Below are positions 62,513 through 64,000 of a stretch of 64,000 nt of DNA, piece after piece. A model generated the notes under the pieces. The model saw only the letters and a program-made list of their open reading frames with translations, was not told where the DNA came from and searched no databases. Origin of the DNA: CAYNGH01 sp964396845 (GTDB lineage Bacteria > Vulcanimicrobiota > JAJTBE01 > CAYNGH01); NCBI GenBank assembly GCA_964396845.1, contig CAYNGH010000001.1, forward strand, positions 1 through 64,000. Direction: 5' to 3'. Both the position numbers and the translations under genes were made by a program. Positions within the stretch are counted from its first letter, which is position 1. Each line of letters starts with the position of its first letter.

Positions 62513-63036
62513 TGTTTCACCTTCCACGGCTGATTTTTTCCATGAATGAAAACTCCATATTCCTTGAGGATTGCAACAGGGAACAAAGGTTGTTCTGTCT
62601 GCCGGCTCACAACAACACCGTCAACCCCCACGGGGATCCCATGGTGACTGGCTCCAACGCTCCTGCTCCTTTTGGTTTTCTTTGTCTTTCCCTGCCGGAT
62701 TTCATCAGTCATGATTACCGCCGGGAGTTTTATCGCAGGTTCATCTTTGGGCCAGGCCCGGGGTTGGGTGAATCCCTGGTGGAAGGATGGGGGGAGTTTC
62801 TGGTTCACGAGATGGGGCCTGTCCGCTTTGCCCTGGGCAGTCCCCATGCTCCGGAGGGAACCGCTGATAGGGCTGCCTGGGATCGGGAGCTGTTGATCCA
62901 TGGCGGTGGTTATCCCCAGAAGCTGACTCACGGCTGCATCAGGATGGCGGATCATCACATTGAACAGTTGGCGGCCATGGTCATCGTCCTTATGCGTCGC
63001 GGGGTTCCCGTCACCAGCATCCTCAAGGTTCCCTGA
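62512..63036 (+). CDS. YkuD-family L,D-transpeptidase-like protein
   Basis: A 174-residue protein. The active-site motif is LLIHGGGYPQKLTHGCIRM with His130, His140 and Cys142, as in L,D-transpeptidases that cross-link peptidoglycan or attach lipoprotein. No signal peptide or membrane anchor is visible, which is unusual for an enzyme acting outside the membrane. It may be exported by another route, or use a cytoplasmic substrate. The start overlaps the preceding stop. Confidence 0.8.
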   Translation: MFHLPRLIFSMNENSIFLEDCNREQRLFCLPAHNNTVNPHGDPMVTGSNAPAPFGFLCLSLPDFISHDYRREFYRRFIFGPGPGLGESLVEGWGEFLVHEMGPVRFALGSPHAPEGTADRAAWDRELLIHGGGYPQKLTHGCIRMADHHIEQLAAMVIVLMRRGVPVTSILKVP

Positions 63037-63051
63037 CCGGTCAGTTTTGCC

Positions 63052-63080
63052 TTGTTTCCCTGTAAAGGGCCTGCTATAAT
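63052..63080 (+). promoter_or_regulatory. Promoter giving a leaderless transcript
   Basis: TTGTTT (63052-63057) and TATAAT (63075-63080) are separated by exactly 17 bases. The -10 box ends six bases before ATG 63087, so transcription would begin at or next to the start codon. No Shine-Dalgarno sequence is present. Confidence 0.65.
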
Positions 63081-63086
63081 CTTCTT

Positions 63087-64000
63087 ATGAAAATTCTCCT
63101 TGTTGCCCCGAATCACCGGCGGATTCTGTCGCCGGGATATATGAAGACCATTCAGGAATGTATTGGTCATCTGCCTCCCCTGGGGCTTCTTTCCATTGCA
63201 GGATACCTGCTGGAGAATACCTCCCACCGGGTAAGAGTGGTTGACGCCCTTACCGGGGATCTGACTCCCCATCAGGTGGGAGAGATAGTCAAAGAGGAAA
63301 AGCCCGATGTGGTGGGGATTCACGCCATCACCCTGGCCCTGCTGGATGTGCTGGATATGGTGGATGCCGTCAGGACGGCGGATCCATCGGCAGGGGTTCT
63401 TCTGGGAGGCCCCCATGTATCGGTGTTTCCTGGTGAGTCTGTGGGTTATGCCGGTGTGGATTTTGCTGTTGCCGGTGAAGGTGAAGAGCCGGTGGCAAGA
63501 CTTCTGGACATGCTGGAGTCCGGCGGTGATCCCGGTGAGATTGACGGGGTGATGACTCCCTCCACCGGCCCAAAAACCCCTTTCATCCATAAGGATCTGG
63601 ACTCTCTGCCTCCTCCTGCCAGGCATCTGACTTCCTTTGAAAAATATCATACCGTGGTGAGCAGTCATCCTCCTTCCACCACCATCATGAGCAGTCGGGG
63701 CTGTCCTTTTTGTTGCACATTCTGTCATACCGCCGGTGGCAAGGTTTTTCGCCCCCGTTCTCCGGAGAAAGTCGTGAAGGAGGTAAATCAATGCCTGGAT
63801 ATGGGGATCCGGGAATTTTTCTTTTTTGATGAAACCTTCACCGTCCACCGGGATCGGGTGATTGACATATGCCGGCGGTTGATTGACGGCGGACGGGAAG
63901 TGATATGGGATGCCCGGTGCCGGGTTGATCTGGTTGATGAAGAGCTTTTGGGATGGATGGTCAGGGCCGGGTGCCGTCGGATTCAATACGGGGTGGAATC
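63087..64000 (+). CDS. B12-binding radical SAM protein, partial
   Basis: The gene runs off the right edge; about 304 residues are visible. The first 150 residues form a cobalamin-binding-like domain (MKILLVAPNHRR, VLLGGPHVSVFPGE, VAGEGEEPV). Cys206, Cys210 and Cys213 (RGCPFCCTFC) bind the [4Fe-4S] cluster. ATG 63087 is the only start that keeps the N-terminal strand, yet it has no ribosome-binding site. It is the fourth B12-type radical SAM gene in the window and is distinct from the tandem pair. Confidence 0.85.
   Translation, partial: MKILLVAPNHRRILSPGYMKTIQECIGHLPPLGLLSIAGYLLENTSHRVRVVDALTGDLTPHQVGEIVKEEKPDVVGIHAITLALLDVLDMVDAVRTADPSAGVLLGGPHVSVFPGESVGYAGVDFAVAGEGEEPVARLLDMLESGGDPGEIDGVMTPSTGPKTPFIHKDLDSLPPPARHLTSFEKYHTVVSSHPPSTTIMSSRGCPFCCTFCHTAGGKVFRPRSPEKVVKEVNQCLDMGIREFFFFDETFTVHRDRVIDICRRLIDGGREVIWDARCRVDLVDEELLGWMVRAGCRRIQYGVE

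Noticed and set aside
62955..63986. A 343-codon frame on the minus strand
   Set aside because: It lies antisense to the partial radical SAM gene, which carries clear B12 and cluster motifs. The minus-strand product is low in family-like features and rich in His, Pro and Gly.

Overview
The window is chromosomal DNA from a diderm (Gram-negative-type) bacterium of moderately high G+C. Lipoprotein signal peptides, a YkuD-type transpeptidase, a NamZ-type muramidase and a carboxy-terminal processing protease indicate a peptidoglycan-containing envelope. No rRNA, tRNA, prophage, intact transposase or CRISPR array was seen. TTG and GTG starts are common. The phylum cannot be fixed from sequence alone. 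Four or more radical SAM enzymes and an in-frame UGA read as selenocysteine suggest an anaerobe or microaerophile, possibly Desulfobacterota or a related lineage (inference).

Layout. 1-8.0 kb: the tail of an unknown gene, an exported ankyrin protein, an RNase H-fold protein, a methyltransferase-like protein, an oxidoreductase/radical SAM pair, and a minus-strand MetE-like/B12-radical SAM pair. 8.1-20.1 kb (plus strand): a beta-propeller protein, an Eis-type acetyltransferase, then a housekeeping run rapZ - yvcK - dNTPase - dnaG - rpoD with overlapping or closely spaced genes, then two unrecognised proteins. 20.1-33.9 kb (minus strand): TPR protein, long-form hpf with its own terminator, a degenerate enolase-superfamily protein, two tandem paralogous B12-binding radical SAM enzymes, a membrane-anchored protein, a 997-residue WD40 lipoprotein, prmA and a membrane spermidine-synthase-like protein.

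34-46 kb: an A+T-rich patch, an exported peroxiredoxin whose catalytic residue is encoded by UGA followed by a SECIS-like hairpin, wecB, namZ, ctpA, an FAD oxidoreductase, a YfhO-like membrane protein, a methyltransferase/glycosyltransferase pair and class II aldolase. 46-64 kb: queD, a lone receiver domain, a 1110-residue spermidine-synthase-like/TPR fusion, a Ser/Thr kinase fused to a PQQ-type propeller, a TIM-barrel isomerase, a geranylgeranyl-reductase-type flavoprotein, a YgjP-type protease, udk, small lipoproteins, an aldehyde dehydrogenase, an APC transporter, a zinc-ribbon protein, an L,D-transpeptidase-like protein and a truncated B12-radical SAM gene.

The strongest findings are the probable selenoprotein peroxiredoxin, the tandem B12-radical SAM pair next to an active-site-poor enolase homologue, an insertion within RpoD region 3, a two-copy inverted-repeat element at about 46.2 and 56.9 kb, and two genes that look leaderless, with a -10 box exactly six bases before the start codon.
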